A DNA stretch of 64,000 bases from Amycolatopsis sp. WAC 01376 (GTDB taxonomy: Bacteria > Actinomycetota > Actinomycetes > Mycobacteriales > Pseudonocardiaceae), in NCBI RefSeq assembly GCF_003947415.1, contig NZ_QHKL01000001.1, positions 248,001 through 312,000 of the forward strand, given 5' to 3'. A program made the position numbers and the translations under genes. Below the pieces are notes generated by a model. It made no database searches, was not told the DNA's origin, and saw nothing but the letters and a program-made list of their open reading frames with translations. Position 1 is the stretch's first letter. Each line of letters starts with the position of its first letter. Positions 35,957 through 45,359 of the stretch are shown in pieces.

Positions 35957-37300
35957 CTAGGGCTGAATCGGCTGGTAGTGCTGGCCGCCGAAGCCGTCGG
36001 CGACGGTGGCCGCCAGTTCCAGCAAGGCCAGCCGCGTGTCGTCGTCGAGCCGGTCCAGTTCGATCTCGGCGCCTTCTTCCAGGTGCGGATCGAACGGGAT
36101 ACGGCAGACCGAGCGGACCCGTGCGCCGAAGTGCGCGGAGAGCTTGTCGAGATCGACGGAGCCGCCCTTCGGCCGCACCGAGTTGATCACCGCGACGGAT
36201 CGTTTGACCAGGTCGCCGTAGCCGTGCGCCTCCAGCCAGTCGAGCGTGGCCGACGCACTGCGCGCCCCGTCGACGGAGCCGGACGAAACCACGACCAGCG
36301 CGTCCGCGACGTCCAGGACGCCCTTCATCGCCGAGTGCATCAAACCGGTCCCGCAGTCGGTGAGCACGATGTTGTAGAAGTGCTCCAGCAGGTTGACCGT
36401 GCGCCGGTAGTCGTCCTCGGAGAAGGCTTCCGAAACCGCCGGATCCTGCTCGCTGGCAAGGATCTCCAGCCGGCTGCCGCCCTGCGACGTGTACGACCGG
36501 ACGTCGCTGTACCTGGTGATCTTGTCCGCGTCCCGCAGCAGGTGCCGGACGGTCGCGGTGGTCTCGATCGGGATCTTCTGCGACAGCGTCCCGCGGTCCG
36601 GGTTCGCGTCGACGGCGACGACCCGGTCACCGCGCAGTGAGGCGAAAGTCGAGCCCAGCGTGGTCGTCGTGGTGGTCTTGCCGACGCCGCCCTTGAGGCT
36701 CAGCATCGCGATCTTGTAGCACCCGCGCAGCGGCTGGTTGATCTGCGCGATCAGTTCACGCTTGCGCGTGTCCTTGGGGCTCTCCCCCGGGTTGACGAGC
36801 TTGCCGGTGCCCACGTAGAGCGCCTTGCGCCAGCCCGACTGCGGCTTGCGTTTCTGCGGCTTCACCAGGCTCGCGGTGGCGAGTTCGTCCGGGAGCGCGT
36901 GCCTGCCCTGCGGCTGCGGAAGCCCGGGCACGCCGGGCTGCTGGACCGGCTGTTGCTGCGGCGGCGGCGCGTACTGCTGCTGCGGCGGGTACTGGGCGGC
37001 CTGCTGCGGTTGCGCCTGCTGAGGGTGCAGCGGGGGCAGGTTCTGGTCGTAGGGCTGCTGATACTGCCCCTGCGACGGCTGCGGCAACGGCGGCTGCTGC
37101 TGTTGAGCGGGCTGCTGTTGCGGGTACTGACCCTGCTGCGGGTACTGGGGCTGGACGACCTGGGTCGGCTCGGCCTCGAAGCCACCCGCGTTCGGATGCG
37201 GCGCCGAATCCGTCCTGTCCTCGGAGAACAACTCCGAGGGTGGGACGCTCTCGGTGGGTTCGGGGTGGCCAGGAGCCGATTCTTCGCTGGGTCCGGTCAC
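35957..37300 (-). CDS. ParA/MinD-like ATPase with Pro/Gln-rich N-terminus
   Basis: 447 residues. The first ~135 are low complexity, dominated by Pro and Gln. Then a basic linker (LVKPQKRKPQSGWRKALY) and a P-loop ATPase: deviant Walker A KGGVGKTTTTTTLG, AVDANPDRGTLSQKIP, DCGTGLMHSAM. This architecture is like the ESX-associated ATPase EspI and its relatives rather than chromosomal ParA. Position after ccsB matches, from memory, Rv0530 in mycobacteria. GTG start. Function unknown; no parB partner in the window. Confidence 0.82.
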   Translation of the reverse strand: MTGPSEESAPGHPEPTESVPPSELFSEDRTDSAPHPNAGGFEAEPTQVVQPQYPQQGQYPQQQPAQQQQPPLPQPSQGQYQQPYDQNLPPLHPQQAQPQQAAQYPPQQQYAPPPQQQPVQQPGVPGLPQPQGRHALPDELATASLVKPQKRKPQSGWRKALYVGTGKLVNPGESPKDTRKRELIAQINQPLRGCYKIAMLSLKGGVGKTTTTTTLGSTFASLRGDRVVAVDANPDRGTLSQKIPIETTATVRHLLRDADKITRYSDVRSYTSQGGSRLEILASEQDPAVSEAFSEDDYRRTVNLLEHFYNIVLTDCGTGLMHSAMKGVLDVADALVVVSSGSVDGARSASATLDWLEAHGYGDLVKRSVAVINSVRPKGGSVDLDKLSAHFGARVRSVCRIPFDPHLEEGAEIELDRLDDDTRLALLELAATVADGFGGQHYQPIQP

Positions 37301-37379
37301 CGCTGAATTCCTCCTCCGCGCACGTCTTCCCCCATTACCTCAGTATTGACGGTAGTCGGCTCGCGTGCAGCGGCGGCGG

Positions 37380-38348
37380 TCAGCCCCCGGCGTAGGAATG
37401 CAGGCCCGACGTCACCAGGTTCACGAAGAACATGTTGAAGATCGTCGCGGAGAATCCGACGATGTTGATGATCGCCGCCCGCTGCCCGCGCCAGCCCGCG
37501 GTGGCACGGGAGTGCAGGTACGCCGCGTAGACGACCCACGCCACGAAAGCGACGGTCTCCTTGGGGTCCCAGCCCCAGAACCGGCCCCACGCCGCTTCGG
37601 CCCACACCGCGCCGCAGAGCACGCCGAAGGTGAAGATCGGGAAGGCGAAGATGGTGGTGCGGTAGGCGATGCGGTCGAGCACGTCCGCGGCGGGCAGCTT
37701 CGAGCCGAACTTGGCGAACTTCGCCGGGTTGTCGTCGTGGGCGGCGCGGAAGAGGTAGAGGACGCTCGCGACACCCGGCACCAGGAAGACACCCGAACCG
37801 ATGATCGCCGCGGAAACGTGGATGATCAGCCAGTACGACTGGAGCGCGGGCTGCACCGGCGCGGCCGTCGTGTACAGCATGGTGCCGTTGACGAACATCA
37901 GGATCACGACCGGCAGCAGCAGGAAGCCGCTGAGGTGGCGGACCGGGAACTTCCGCATGATGACGAGCCAGGTCACGACGGCGATGAAGGTCGTCGCCAT
38001 GCCGTATTCGTAGAGGTTGCCCCACGGCGCGCGGTGCACGGCGAGCCCGCGCAGCACGATCGCGGCCAGGTGGAGCAGCGCGGCCAGCACCAGCAGCGCG
38101 GCGCCCATGCGGCCGATGCGCTCGGGGCGGCCGATCTCACGCGAGGGCTCGATGGGCGTCCCGTAAGCCGGCGGACCGCCCGCGCCGACCAGTTCGCGGG
38201 AACGCTGGATGCTGCGTTCCGCCGCCAGACGGCCCTTCGCCCCGAAACCCTGCTCGATGAGGGCGAACATCAACGCGACGACGTAGATCGCCGCCGCGGT
38301 GGTGTAGGAGTAGTCGCTGTACTGGGACAGCGTCTCGTTGATCGGCAT
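37380..38348 (-). CDS. ccsB: Cytochrome c biogenesis protein CcsB (CcsA/ResC type)
   Basis: 322 residues, multi-helix membrane protein with the haem-handling WWD-type motif (GRFWGWDPKETVAFVAWVVY) and flanking histidines. With ResB it forms the System II synthase that carries haem across the membrane and joins it to CxxCH of apocytochromes c. ATG 5 bp after resB. Confidence 0.94.
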   Translation of the reverse strand: MPINETLSQYSDYSYTTAAAIYVVALMFALIEQGFGAKGRLAAERSIQRSRELVGAGGPPAYGTPIEPSREIGRPERIGRMGAALLVLAALLHLAAIVLRGLAVHRAPWGNLYEYGMATTFIAVVTWLVIMRKFPVRHLSGFLLLPVVILMFVNGTMLYTTAAPVQPALQSYWLIIHVSAAIIGSGVFLVPGVASVLYLFRAAHDDNPAKFAKFGSKLPAADVLDRIAYRTTIFAFPIFTFGVLCGAVWAEAAWGRFWGWDPKETVAFVAWVVYAAYLHSRATAGWRGQRAAIINIVGFSATIFNMFFVNLVTSGLHSYAGG

Positions 38349-38353
38349 GACCT

Positions 38354-39931
38354 CTAGTTGCCTCTCTGCCCCTGGACCAGCTTGGCGCTGATCCGCTGGA
38401 ACTCTTCGCCGTAGCCCGCCTGATCGGTGCGCGCCAGCCCGGCGACCTCGATCACGGTACCCGTCTCACCTTCGCGCGCCGGGCTCACCCGCACCCACAC
38501 CCGGCGCCGTTTGACCAGCAACGATCCCGCCAGCCCGATCAGCATCGCGACCGCGCAGACCAGCACCCAGCCCTGCACGGGATCGTGCGAGACCTGGATC
38601 GCCACCCATTGCTGGACACCGTCGAAGCGGACCTTCGTGCCGTCGTCCAGCACGGTCTCCTGGCCCTGGTCCAGGTTCTGCCGGGTGAGCTTCTTGAGCC
38701 TGCCGTCCGCGACGAGCGACTGGTCGATCTGGAAGATCGACTGGCCTCGACCGGCGTCGAGGCCGAGGTCGCCGCGGTAGATGTCGACGGCCACGGCCGG
38801 CTTCTTCGCCTCGGGCCTCGACGACGTCAGCACGTTGCCGTGCATGAACGCGGTCGGCGCGAGCAGGCCGGTGATCGCGAGCTGCCGGGTGCGGCGTTCG
38901 ATCGGGTCCGCGATCCCCGGCTGGTCGATCTTCGTGGCGCCTTCGGAGAGCTTCGTCGGCTCGTCGGCGGGACGCCACGGAGTGATGTTGGTGCGCACGG
39001 TGCCGTCGGGGAAGGTCACCGTGAACTTCGGCGAGTAGCCGAAGTTCAGCAGGTAGACGCGGTCGCCCGCGGTGCGCAGCGGCGAGTTGACCTCAAGCCC
39101 GTACGGCTTCCACGCACCGGTCTTCAGGTCTTCGCCGGACTGGTACTCCATGTTGGAGTGGTAGTAGTTCGCCTGCCCGCTCTCGGTGTAGCGCGCCTCG
39201 AAGTCCTTCAGCCGGATGCAGAACGCGTTGAGGTCTGTGCCGTCGACGCGCAGCCCGGCGTTGAAGGTGTCGTAGCCGAGGATGCCGGAGTTGCACCACG
39301 GGCTGTTGTCGGCCTGGACGATGACCTGGCCTTCGTAGCCGAACAGCTTGCCCAGCGCGAAGAAGATGATCAGGCCCAGCATGCCGAAGTGGAAGACGAG
39401 GTTGCCGGTCTCGCGGAGGTACCCGCGTTCGGCGGAGATGCTTCGGGTTCCGTCGGCGTCTTCGTGCTCGACGCGGCGCCAGCCTTTGAGCAGCGCGTGA
39501 GTGTCCTTCATGACCGTCTCGGGGACCCGGTCGGTCGTGGTGGACACGTGATGCGGCATCCGCGAGAGCTTGCGCGGCGTGAGCACCGGCTTCGCGCGCA
39601 TCGCCTTCGCGTATTCGAGGCTGCGCGGCGCGAGACAGCCGATGAGCGAGATCATCAGCAGGATGTAGATCGCGGAGAACCAGACGCTGCCGTACACCTC
39701 GAAGAACTGCGTGCGGTCGAGCAGTTCGCCCCACCAGCCGTGCGCGGCGATGTACTCGTCGGTCTTGGCGACGTTGAGGTTCCGCTGCGGCAGCAGGGCG
39801 CCCGGCATCGCGGCGAGCGCGAGCAGGAACAGCAGCACCAGCGCGGTGCGCATCGACGTCAGGCCGCGCCAAGTGTTGCGTAGGAAGGCGAGGACGCGCT
39901 TCAGCGGCGTCGGACGGTATCGAGTGGTCAC
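38354..39931 (-). CDS. resB: Cytochrome c biogenesis protein ResB
   Basis: 525 residues. Three N-terminal helices (MRTALVLLFLLALAAMPGALLPQ...; GSVWFSAIYILLMISLIGCL; NLVFHFGMLGLIIFFALGKLFG), a large extracytoplasmic domain, and a final helix (WVLVCAVAMLIGLAGSLLV) with basic end: the ResB/Ccs1 layout. Start GTG at 39931 overlaps the ccdA stop by four bases; the frame upstream is read-through of ccdA. Confidence 0.94.
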   Translation of the reverse strand: MTTRYRPTPLKRVLAFLRNTWRGLTSMRTALVLLFLLALAAMPGALLPQRNLNVAKTDEYIAAHGWWGELLDRTQFFEVYGSVWFSAIYILLMISLIGCLAPRSLEYAKAMRAKPVLTPRKLSRMPHHVSTTTDRVPETVMKDTHALLKGWRRVEHEDADGTRSISAERGYLRETGNLVFHFGMLGLIIFFALGKLFGYEGQVIVQADNSPWCNSGILGYDTFNAGLRVDGTDLNAFCIRLKDFEARYTESGQANYYHSNMEYQSGEDLKTGAWKPYGLEVNSPLRTAGDRVYLLNFGYSPKFTVTFPDGTVRTNITPWRPADEPTKLSEGATKIDQPGIADPIERRTRQLAITGLLAPTAFMHGNVLTSSRPEAKKPAVAVDIYRGDLGLDAGRGQSIFQIDQSLVADGRLKKLTRQNLDQGQETVLDDGTKVRFDGVQQWVAIQVSHDPVQGWVLVCAVAMLIGLAGSLLVKRRRVWVRVSPAREGETGTVIEVAGLARTDQAGYGEEFQRISAKLVQGQRGN

Positions 39932-40701
39932 AAGGGCAGCCTGAGGTCGTTCACGAGGGTGTTCCGGATCCAGCCGATCATGTCGCCCCACAGTCCGGTC
40001 ACCAGCAGCACACCGACGATCATCAACAGGACGCCGCCGAAGATCTGCACCTGACGGCCGTGGCGGCGCAGCCAGTCCGTCGCGCGGACGGCCCAGCGGG
40101 CGCCGACCGCGATGAGCAGGAACGGGACGCCGAGGCCGAGGCAGTACACGAGGATCAGCGCGTACCCGCGGACGGCGGCGCCGCCGGTGGCGCTGGCCAG
40201 GGTGGTGACCGCGGACAGCGTCGGCCCGATGCACGGCGTCCAGCCGAGCCCGAACACCGCGCCGAGCACCGGCGCGCCCCACAGTCCGCCGCGCGGCACG
40301 TGATGCGAACGGAACTCGCGCTGAAGCCCCGGAATCCAGCCGAGGAAGACCATCGCCATCGCGATGGTCAGCACGCCGCCGAGGCGCTGGAGGAGGTCCA
40401 TGTTGAGCTGGACGGCGTCGGCGATCCACACCAGCGTCCCCAGTGTCACCACGAAGACGACGGTGAACCCGAGCACGAACAGCGCCGCCGCGCCGACGAC
40501 GGCGTACCGGCCCTTCTTGCGCCCCTCGTCCGCGCTGACCGCGGGAGCGTCGGCGCCGACCAGCGCCGCCAGGTACGCGAGATACCCGGGCACCAGCGGC
40601 ACGACGCAGGGCGACGCGAAGGAGATCGTCCCGGCCAGCAGCGCGACAGCCGCGGCGAGCAGCAGCGGCCCGGACAGCGCCAGCTCGGTAACACCGTTCA
40701 C
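39928..40701 (-). CDS. ccdA: Thiol-disulfide transporter CcdA
   Basis: 257 residues, six-helix membrane protein passing electrons from cytoplasmic thioredoxin to extracytoplasmic partners. The two redox cysteines are in SFASPCVVPLVPGY and LGWTPCIGPTLSA. Start GTG at 40701 (VNGVTELALSGP); no good binding site is visible, but a start inside the long upstream opening would add non-hydrophobic residues. Confidence 0.93.
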   Translation of the reverse strand: MNGVTELALSGPLLLAAAVALLAGTISFASPCVVPLVPGYLAYLAALVGADAPAVSADEGRKKGRYAVVGAAALFVLGFTVVFVVTLGTLVWIADAVQLNMDLLQRLGGVLTIAMAMVFLGWIPGLQREFRSHHVPRGGLWGAPVLGAVFGLGWTPCIGPTLSAVTTLASATGGAAVRGYALILVYCLGLGVPFLLIAVGARWAVRATDWLRRHGRQVQIFGGVLLMIVGVLLVTGLWGDMIGWIRNTLVNDLRLPL

Positions 40702-40801
40702 GCAAAGGAGCGTAGGCAGTGTGGTCCAGGTGAAAACGCCGGGGCTGGCCCAACGGGACCTACGTCGCACCCGGTCAGGACCTTGGTCCCGGCCCCTTCA
40801 T

Positions 40802-40865
40802 CGCGTTTCGTCCTCTGAATGCGGTAGTTGCACACGCAAGGACCGCATTCAGAGGACGAAACGCG
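40802..40865. repeat. Extragenic palindrome, copy 2 (resA-ccdA)
   Basis: 24-bp perfect arms, 40802-40825 and 40842-40865 (core tttcgtcctctgaatgcggt), around a 16-base tip. Same family as 30616-30677. It splits an otherwise tightly packed operon between the ResA-like gene and ccdA. Confidence 0.9.
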
Positions 40866-40873
40866 GGAAGTGG

Positions 40874-41455
40874 TCAGGCGGGTTCGGCGACCAGGCGTTC
40901 GACGACGGGCAGCAGGTCCGACGCCAGCAGGTCCCGCAGGAACACCGCCGCGACGCGGTGCTGTTTGTCCAGCACGATCGTCGACGGGATGATGTTGCGC
41001 GGATAACCCGAAAGCTGCAGCAGCGTCCGCCCCGACGGGTCGTAGATCGACGGGTACGTCAGCTTCCGGTCCCGCATGAAGTCCTGCGCCGGTGCCCGGT
41101 CGTTGTCCCGCAGGTCGATGCCGACCACCTGGACGCCGGATGCCTTGGTCTGGTCGTAGACCTTCTGCATCTCCGGCGCCTCGACGCGGCACGGCCCGCA
41201 CCATTGGCCCCACAGGTTCAGCACGACGACCTTGCCGGGGAAGTCCGCGATCGAAAGCTGTTTGCCCTCGTTCATCAGGTCGTCGCCGGACAGGGTCGGC
41301 GACGGCTGGCGGTCCGCGACGTCGTAGGTGATGTCGACCTTCCCGCCCGGCGACACGAAGTTGAACGAGCCGCCGGTGACGACGGCGTCCTTGCCGGTGG
41401 TGCAGCCGGTGACGACGAGCGCCAGCCCGACGACGGCCGCCACGAGTCGCTTCAT
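40874..41455 (-). CDS. TlpA/ResA-like thioredoxin lipoprotein
   Basis: 193 residues. Lipoprotein signal with lipobox VVTGC (C18), then a thioredoxin fold with W-C-G-P-C (C86, C89) in LWGQWCGPCRVEAPE and the cis-Pro segment YPRNIIPSTIVLD. It would reduce apocytochrome c cysteines on the outer face, receiving electrons from CcdA. ATG overlaps the phosphatase gene by four bases. Confidence 0.92.
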   Translation of the reverse strand: MKRLVAAVVGLALVVTGCTTGKDAVVTGGSFNFVSPGGKVDITYDVADRQPSPTLSGDDLMNEGKQLSIADFPGKVVVLNLWGQWCGPCRVEAPEMQKVYDQTKASGVQVVGIDLRDNDRAPAQDFMRDRKLTYPSIYDPSGRTLLQLSGYPRNIIPSTIVLDKQHRVAAVFLRDLLASDLLPVVERLVAEPA

Positions 41456-42084
41456 GCGCCGGTCACCTTCGGGTCGGTCGTGCCGGCGGGCTCGCTGTAG
41501 ACGATCCGCACGAGTTCTTCACCCTCGAAGACCAGGCTGGTCAGCGACGCGAGCGAGCACTGCCGGTTGCGCGGGTCGTGCCAGAGCCGCTTCGCCTCCA
41601 GGAAGCGCCGCACGGTCCAGATCGGCAGCTGGTGCGAGACGCACAGCGCCTCGTGCCCCTCGGCCGCGCGCCGCGCGCGATGGATCGCGCCGAGCATGCG
41701 GTGCGCGATCTCGACGTACGGCTCGCCCCAAGACGGCCGGAACGGGTTGACCAGCTTCGGCCAGTGCTTCGGCTGGCGGAGGGCGCCATCGCCGACGGCG
41801 ACCCGCTCGCCCTCGAACTGGTTGTCCGCCTCGATGAGCCGATCGTCGGTGTCGACGTCGAGCCGGTGCGCGGCGGCGATCGGCGCCGCCGTCTCCTGCG
41901 CGCGCTGAAGCGGCGAAGCGACGACGTGCGTGATGTCGTGCTTCGCGACGGCTTCGGCGACCGTCAGCGCCTGGCGCTGGCCGCGGTCGGAGAGCTTGAA
42001 GCCGGGAAGACGGCCGTACAGGATCTTGTCCGGGTTGTGCACCTCACCGTGGCGGAGCAGGTGCACGATCGTCGTCTCGCTCAC
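41452..42084 (-). CDS. Histidine phosphatase-superfamily protein
   Basis: 210 residues, phosphoglycerate-mutase-like. Catalytic [21 protein letters not shown] with the RHG nucleophile, [10 protein letters not shown] with the second arginine, and a distal histidine in CVSHQLPIW. Substrate unknown. Same slot between hemL and the thioredoxin lipoprotein as Rv0525 in mycobacteria. Overlaps hemL by four bases. Confidence 0.88.
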   Translation of the reverse strand: MSETTIVHLLRHGEVHNPDKILYGRLPGFKLSDRGQRQALTVAEAVAKHDITHVVASPLQRAQETAAPIAAAHRLDVDTDDRLIEADNQFEGERVAVGDGALRQPKHWPKLVNPFRPSWGEPYVEIAHRMLGAIHRARRAAEGHEALCVSHQLPIWTVRRFLEAKRLWHDPRNRQCSLASLTSLVFEGEELVRIVYSEPAGTTDPKVTGA

Positions 42085-43385
42085 GCCTGGACCGCCTCGG
42101 CGGCGGCGCGGGCGGCGACGCGCAGCGCGGACTCGATGATCTCGAACTCGGCGTCGCCCATGGCCGCGTTGACGAACCAGGCCTCGTACGCGCTCGGCGG
42201 CGCGTACACGCCGTTGTCCAGCAGCGCGTGGAAGAACGCCGGGAACCGCCAGGTCTCCGAGGCCTGCGCGCCCGGGTAGTTCGTCACCGGGTTCTCGCTG
42301 AAGAACACGCTGACCAGGTTGCCCGCGTACTGCACGGTGTGCGCGACGCCCGCCTCGGTCAGCGACCGGTCGAACAGGTCGCCGAGCCGCTTCGCGTTGG
42401 CGTCGAGGGCGGCGTACACGGCATCGTCGGCCGCGCGCAGCGTCGCGAGCCCGGCGGCGACGGCGACGGGGTTCCCCGACAGCGTCCCCGCCTGGTACAC
42501 CGGCCCGCCCGGGGCCAGTTTCGCCATCACGTCGGCGCGGCCGCCGAAGGCCGCGGCCGGCAGTCCGCCGGACATCACCTTGCCGAAGGTGTACAGGTCA
42601 CCGGCGACGCCTTCGAGGCCGAACCAGCCCGCCTTCGAGACGCGGAACCCGGTCATCACCTCGTCCATGATCAGCAGCGCGCCGTGCTCGTGCGCGATCT
42701 CCTTGAGCCCGGCGTTGAAGCCGTCGGCCGGGGCGACGGCGCCCATGTTGCCTGCCGCCGCTTCGGTGATGATCGCCGCGATCGAGTCCGGATTGTCCAC
42801 AAAGGACTTCCGGACCGCGTCGAGATCGTTGTAGGGCAGGACGATCGTGTCGGCAGCCTGCGCGCCGGTGACACCGGGCGACGTCGGGAGGCCGAGGGTC
42901 GCGACGCCGGAGCCCGCTTCGGCGAGCAGCGCGTCGACGTGGCCGTGATAGCAGCCCGCGAACTTGATGATCTTCGCCCGGCCGGTGAATCCCCTGGCCA
43001 GCCGGATCGCGCTCATCGTCGCCTCGGTGCCGGAGTTGACCAGACGGACCTGCTCCACCGGTTCGACGCGGCCGATGATCTCCTCGGCCAGTTCGACCTC
43101 GCCGCTCGTCGGCGTGCCGAACGACAGTCCGTTGACGGCCGCTTCGCGGGCGGCGGAGACGACGTCCGGATGCGCGTGCCCGAGGATCATCGGTCCCCAC
43201 GACGAGACCAGATCGACGTAGCGGTTGTCGTCGGCGTCCCAGAGATACGGACCCTCACCGCGCACCATGAACCGCGGGGTGCCGCCGACGGAGTTGAAGG
43301 CCCGCACCGGGGAGTTCACCCCGCCCGGGATCGCGGCCTTCGCTCGTTCGAACCATGCCTTGGACTGATCGACTCCGGTAGTCAC
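42081..43385 (-). CDS. hemL: Glutamate-1-semialdehyde 2,1-aminomutase
   Basis: 434 residues, PLP enzyme forming 5-aminolevulinate from the product of Hem[22 protein letters not shown] and the PLP lysine in [18 protein letters not shown] are typical. Start GTG at 43385 ([11 protein letters not shown]) is customary for the family here, although ggggag abuts it too closely; a GTG further up is possible. Heads the hemL-ccs operon. Confidence 0.95.
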   Translation of the reverse strand: MTTGVDQSKAWFERAKAAIPGGVNSPVRAFNSVGGTPRFMVRGEGPYLWDADDNRYVDLVSSWGPMILGHAHPDVVSAAREAAVNGLSFGTPTSGEVELAEEIIGRVEPVEQVRLVNSGTEATMSAIRLARGFTGRAKIIKFAGCYHGHVDALLAEAGSGVATLGLPTSPGVTGAQAADTIVLPYNDLDAVRKSFVDNPDSIAAIITEAAAGNMGAVAPADGFNAGLKEIAHEHGALLIMDEVMTGFRVSKAGWFGLEGVAGDLYTFGKVMSGGLPAAAFGGRADVMAKLAPGGPVYQAGTLSGNPVAVAAGLATLRAADDAVYAALDANAKRLGDLFDRSLTEAGVAHTVQYAGNLVSVFFSENPVTNYPGAQASETWRFPAFFHALLDNGVYAPPSAYEAWFVNAAMGDAEFEIIESALRVAARAAAEAVQA

Positions 43386-43506
43386 CTCCCCAGTCTCGCA
43401 AATCCCGGATGACACCCGCCGCCGAGTCCTCGCGGTTCCGGGCATGGCGTGACCAGGCCCACTAGGGTGGGAGCACTCCCGCCGAAACCCTCGCGGAGGA
43501 ACCCAC

Positions 43507-43998
43507 GTGTCCACGGTGCCGTCACCACCGACCCACCACCGTCGCCTGCGCTGGCAGGCCTTGGCCGGATTCGTCGCCATGTCGGCGATCGTGGGGATCG
43601 TGGCCGGGCTGGCGGTCGCCACCCGCTCCGAGACGCACAACGCGCTGGCCCGCCCGTCGTGGGCGCCGCCGGGCTGGCTCTACGGGCCGACGTGGTCGGT
43701 CCTGCTGCTCCTGGTCGCCTTCGCGGGCTGGTGCTACTGGCGCACCGACGGCGAAACGCGCGGCTTCGCCTTCTACGGCGTCTGCCTGCTGCTGACCCTG
43801 CTGTGGACGCCGCTGTTCTTCGCCGGCGGCGCGCACGTCCTGGCGCTGGCCGACGTCGTCGTACTGGACTTCGTGGTGCCGATCACGATGATCGAGTTCG
43901 GTCGCCGGTCGAAGCTCGCCGCCTGGCTGCTCGTGCCGTATCTGCTGTGGCTGCTGTTCTCGACCGCGGTCAACGCCGCCGTCGTGTGGCTCAACTGA
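43507..43998 (+). CDS. TspO/MBR-family tryptophan-rich sensory protein
   Basis: 163 residues, five membrane helices rich in Trp: [22 protein letters not shown] is the family signature loop. Bacterial TspO binds or degrades porphyrins under oxidative stress, which suits its place beside hemL and hemB. GTG with ggaggaac ahead. Divergent from hemL over 121 bp and ends 8 bp inside the next, opposite gene. Confidence 0.9.
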   Translation: MSTVPSPPTHHRRLRWQALAGFVAMSAIVGIVAGLAVATRSETHNALARPSWAPPGWLYGPTWSVLLLLVAFAGWCYWRTDGETRGFAFYGVCLLLTLLWTPLFFAGGAHVLALADVVVLDFVVPITMIEFGRRSKLAAWLLVPYLLWLLFSTAVNAAVVWLN

Positions 43999-44341
43999 GC
44001 TTGGGTTCCTTGGGCTTGCGTCCCTTGGCCCGGACGGCGAGCAGGAACTGGCGGATCGCGTCCACCACCAGGATCGCGGCCAGCACGCCCAGCCCGATGG
44101 CGCCGGCGAGCGGGCCGCCGAAGTAGCGCTGTGATTCCAGCGTCGTCGTTTCGCCGTAGGTGATCACGACCGGGACGACACCGGCCTTCCAGCAAGCGAA
44201 AGCACCCCACACGGAGAGCGCGGCGAGGATCAGTTCGACGGCTCCCACCACGGCGCGCAGGGGTTTGTGCAGCCGGGCGTTGCGCCGGGTGTCCTCCGGT
44301 GGCCACAGATCGGCGCCGGTCGGCTGGGGAAGGTCGATCAC
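43991..44341 (-). CDS. Hypothetical membrane protein
   Basis: About 116 residues from GTG 44341 (IDLPQPTGADLWPPEDTRRNARL); a GTG at 44377 would add 12. Two hydrophobic helices (AVVGAVELILAALSVWGAFACW and PLAGAIGLGVLAAILVVDAI) and a Lys-rich end. Last gene of the hemB operon. No family recognised. Confidence 0.7.
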   Translation of the reverse strand: MIDLPQPTGADLWPPEDTRRNARLHKPLRAVVGAVELILAALSVWGAFACWKAGVVPVVITYGETTTLESQRYFGGPLAGAIGLGVLAAILVVDAIRQFLLAVRAKGRKPKEPKLS

Positions 44342-44354
44342 AGTGAGCAGCTTC

Positions 44355-44807
44355 TCATGACTCTGTGGTGCGAGCACGCACCAAATCCTGGAGAGCCTCG
44401 CGGAGGGCGTCCGGATCCTGGGCCCAGGCGCGGACGAAAACGCCGTCTTCGAGCTTCAAGCCGACTTCACCGTGCTTCTTGGGGATCGTCCAGCCGCCGC
44501 CGAGGACCCGCGCCCCGACCGGGGCGTCGTCTTCGAGGACTTCGGCGATCCGGGCCGCCTCCAGGGTTTCCCTGCCCTGCCGGTAGCCGTCCGCGGTGAC
44601 TTCGAGCGAGAGGTACCGGCGGCGCGCGTACACCCACGGCACGGTGATCGCCACCAGCCCCACCGCGACCAGGATCCAGGCCAGCCAGTGGACCGGCCCG
44701 CCGGTCGCCAGTTCCGCGAGCAGCCCGGCGAGGGAGAACAGCGGCGCCCACAGCAACGCCGTCCAGCCGACGCCGGGTTCGGCGTAGAGGGCGGGCTCCG
44801 GCGTCAT
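44355..44807 (-). CDS. Hypothetical membrane protein with C-terminal soluble domain
   Basis: 150 residues. Two helices in the first 60 residues (ALLWAPLFSLAGLLAELATGG; WILVAVGLVAITVPWVYA), then a beta-type cytoplasmic domain (YLSLEVTADGYRQG ... KHGEVGLKLEDGVFVRAW). The layout recalls DUF3093, but I cannot confirm it. Overlaps the preceding gene by four bases. Confidence 0.7.
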   Translation of the reverse strand: MTPEPALYAEPGVGWTALLWAPLFSLAGLLAELATGGPVHWLAWILVAVGLVAITVPWVYARRRYLSLEVTADGYRQGRETLEAARIAEVLEDDAPVGARVLGGGWTIPKKHGEVGLKLEDGVFVRAWAQDPDALREALQDLVRARTTES

Positions 44808-45349
44808 GGCAGCTTGCGCCCGACCTTCGGGAAGTAGCCGGCGACGCTGGGCAGGTACATCAGGATCAGCGCGATCACCGCGATCAGCGTGGCGATGACG
44901 ACGAAAAGCGCGCCACCGAGGACGAGGAGCCCGACGAGGGCGAGGAAGACCGCGAGGCCGGTCAGCACCGCCCTGGCCGAACGCGTTCCTTCGCGGGCCT
45001 TGTAGGCGAAAATGGCGAACAGCACGGCGAACGTGATCGCGCCGACGAACAGGTTCGTGATCAGCCCGTCGACACTGTCGACGATCCGCGACGGGTCGAC
45101 CCTCAGCGCGGGGTCAGGCTGCTCCGCGTTCTGCTTGAGGTACGTGTCGATCACCGTCTGCCTGCCGATCAGCAGATAGACGGGCCCGGCGATCAGGGCG
45201 AGACCGGTCGCGATCCACAACCAGAACGAGAGGGCGACAGGCTTCGGCACGACGTGGTTCGGTGCCTCCTGGCCAGGCAGGATCGGGTCGGGCGCGCGTC
45301 CCCGCTTGCGGCGCTCGTCGTCCGTTTCGTCGGCTTCGCTGTCGCTCAC
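44804..45349 (-). CDS. Membrane protein of the hemB operon
   Basis: 181 residues: a charged ~35-residue N-terminus (DDERRKRGRAPDPILPGQEAP) and four hydrophobic helices, the last ending YLPSVAGYFPKVGRK. Size and position behind hemB match mycobacterial Rv0513, itself uncharacterised. Starts 10 bp after hemB. Confidence 0.8.
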   Translation of the reverse strand: MSDSEADETDDERRKRGRAPDPILPGQEAPNHVVPKPVALSFWLWIATGLALIAGPVYLLIGRQTVIDTYLKQNAEQPDPALRVDPSRIVDSVDGLITNLFVGAITFAVLFAIFAYKAREGTRSARAVLTGLAVFLALVGLLVLGGALFVVIATLIAVIALILMYLPSVAGYFPKVGRKLP

Positions 45350-45359
45350 GCGAGGCAGC

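Noticed and set aside
38354..40753. A 799-residue ResB with extra N-terminus
   Set aside because: The extra part is ccdA read in another phase; GTG 39931 with a four-base overlap is the real start.
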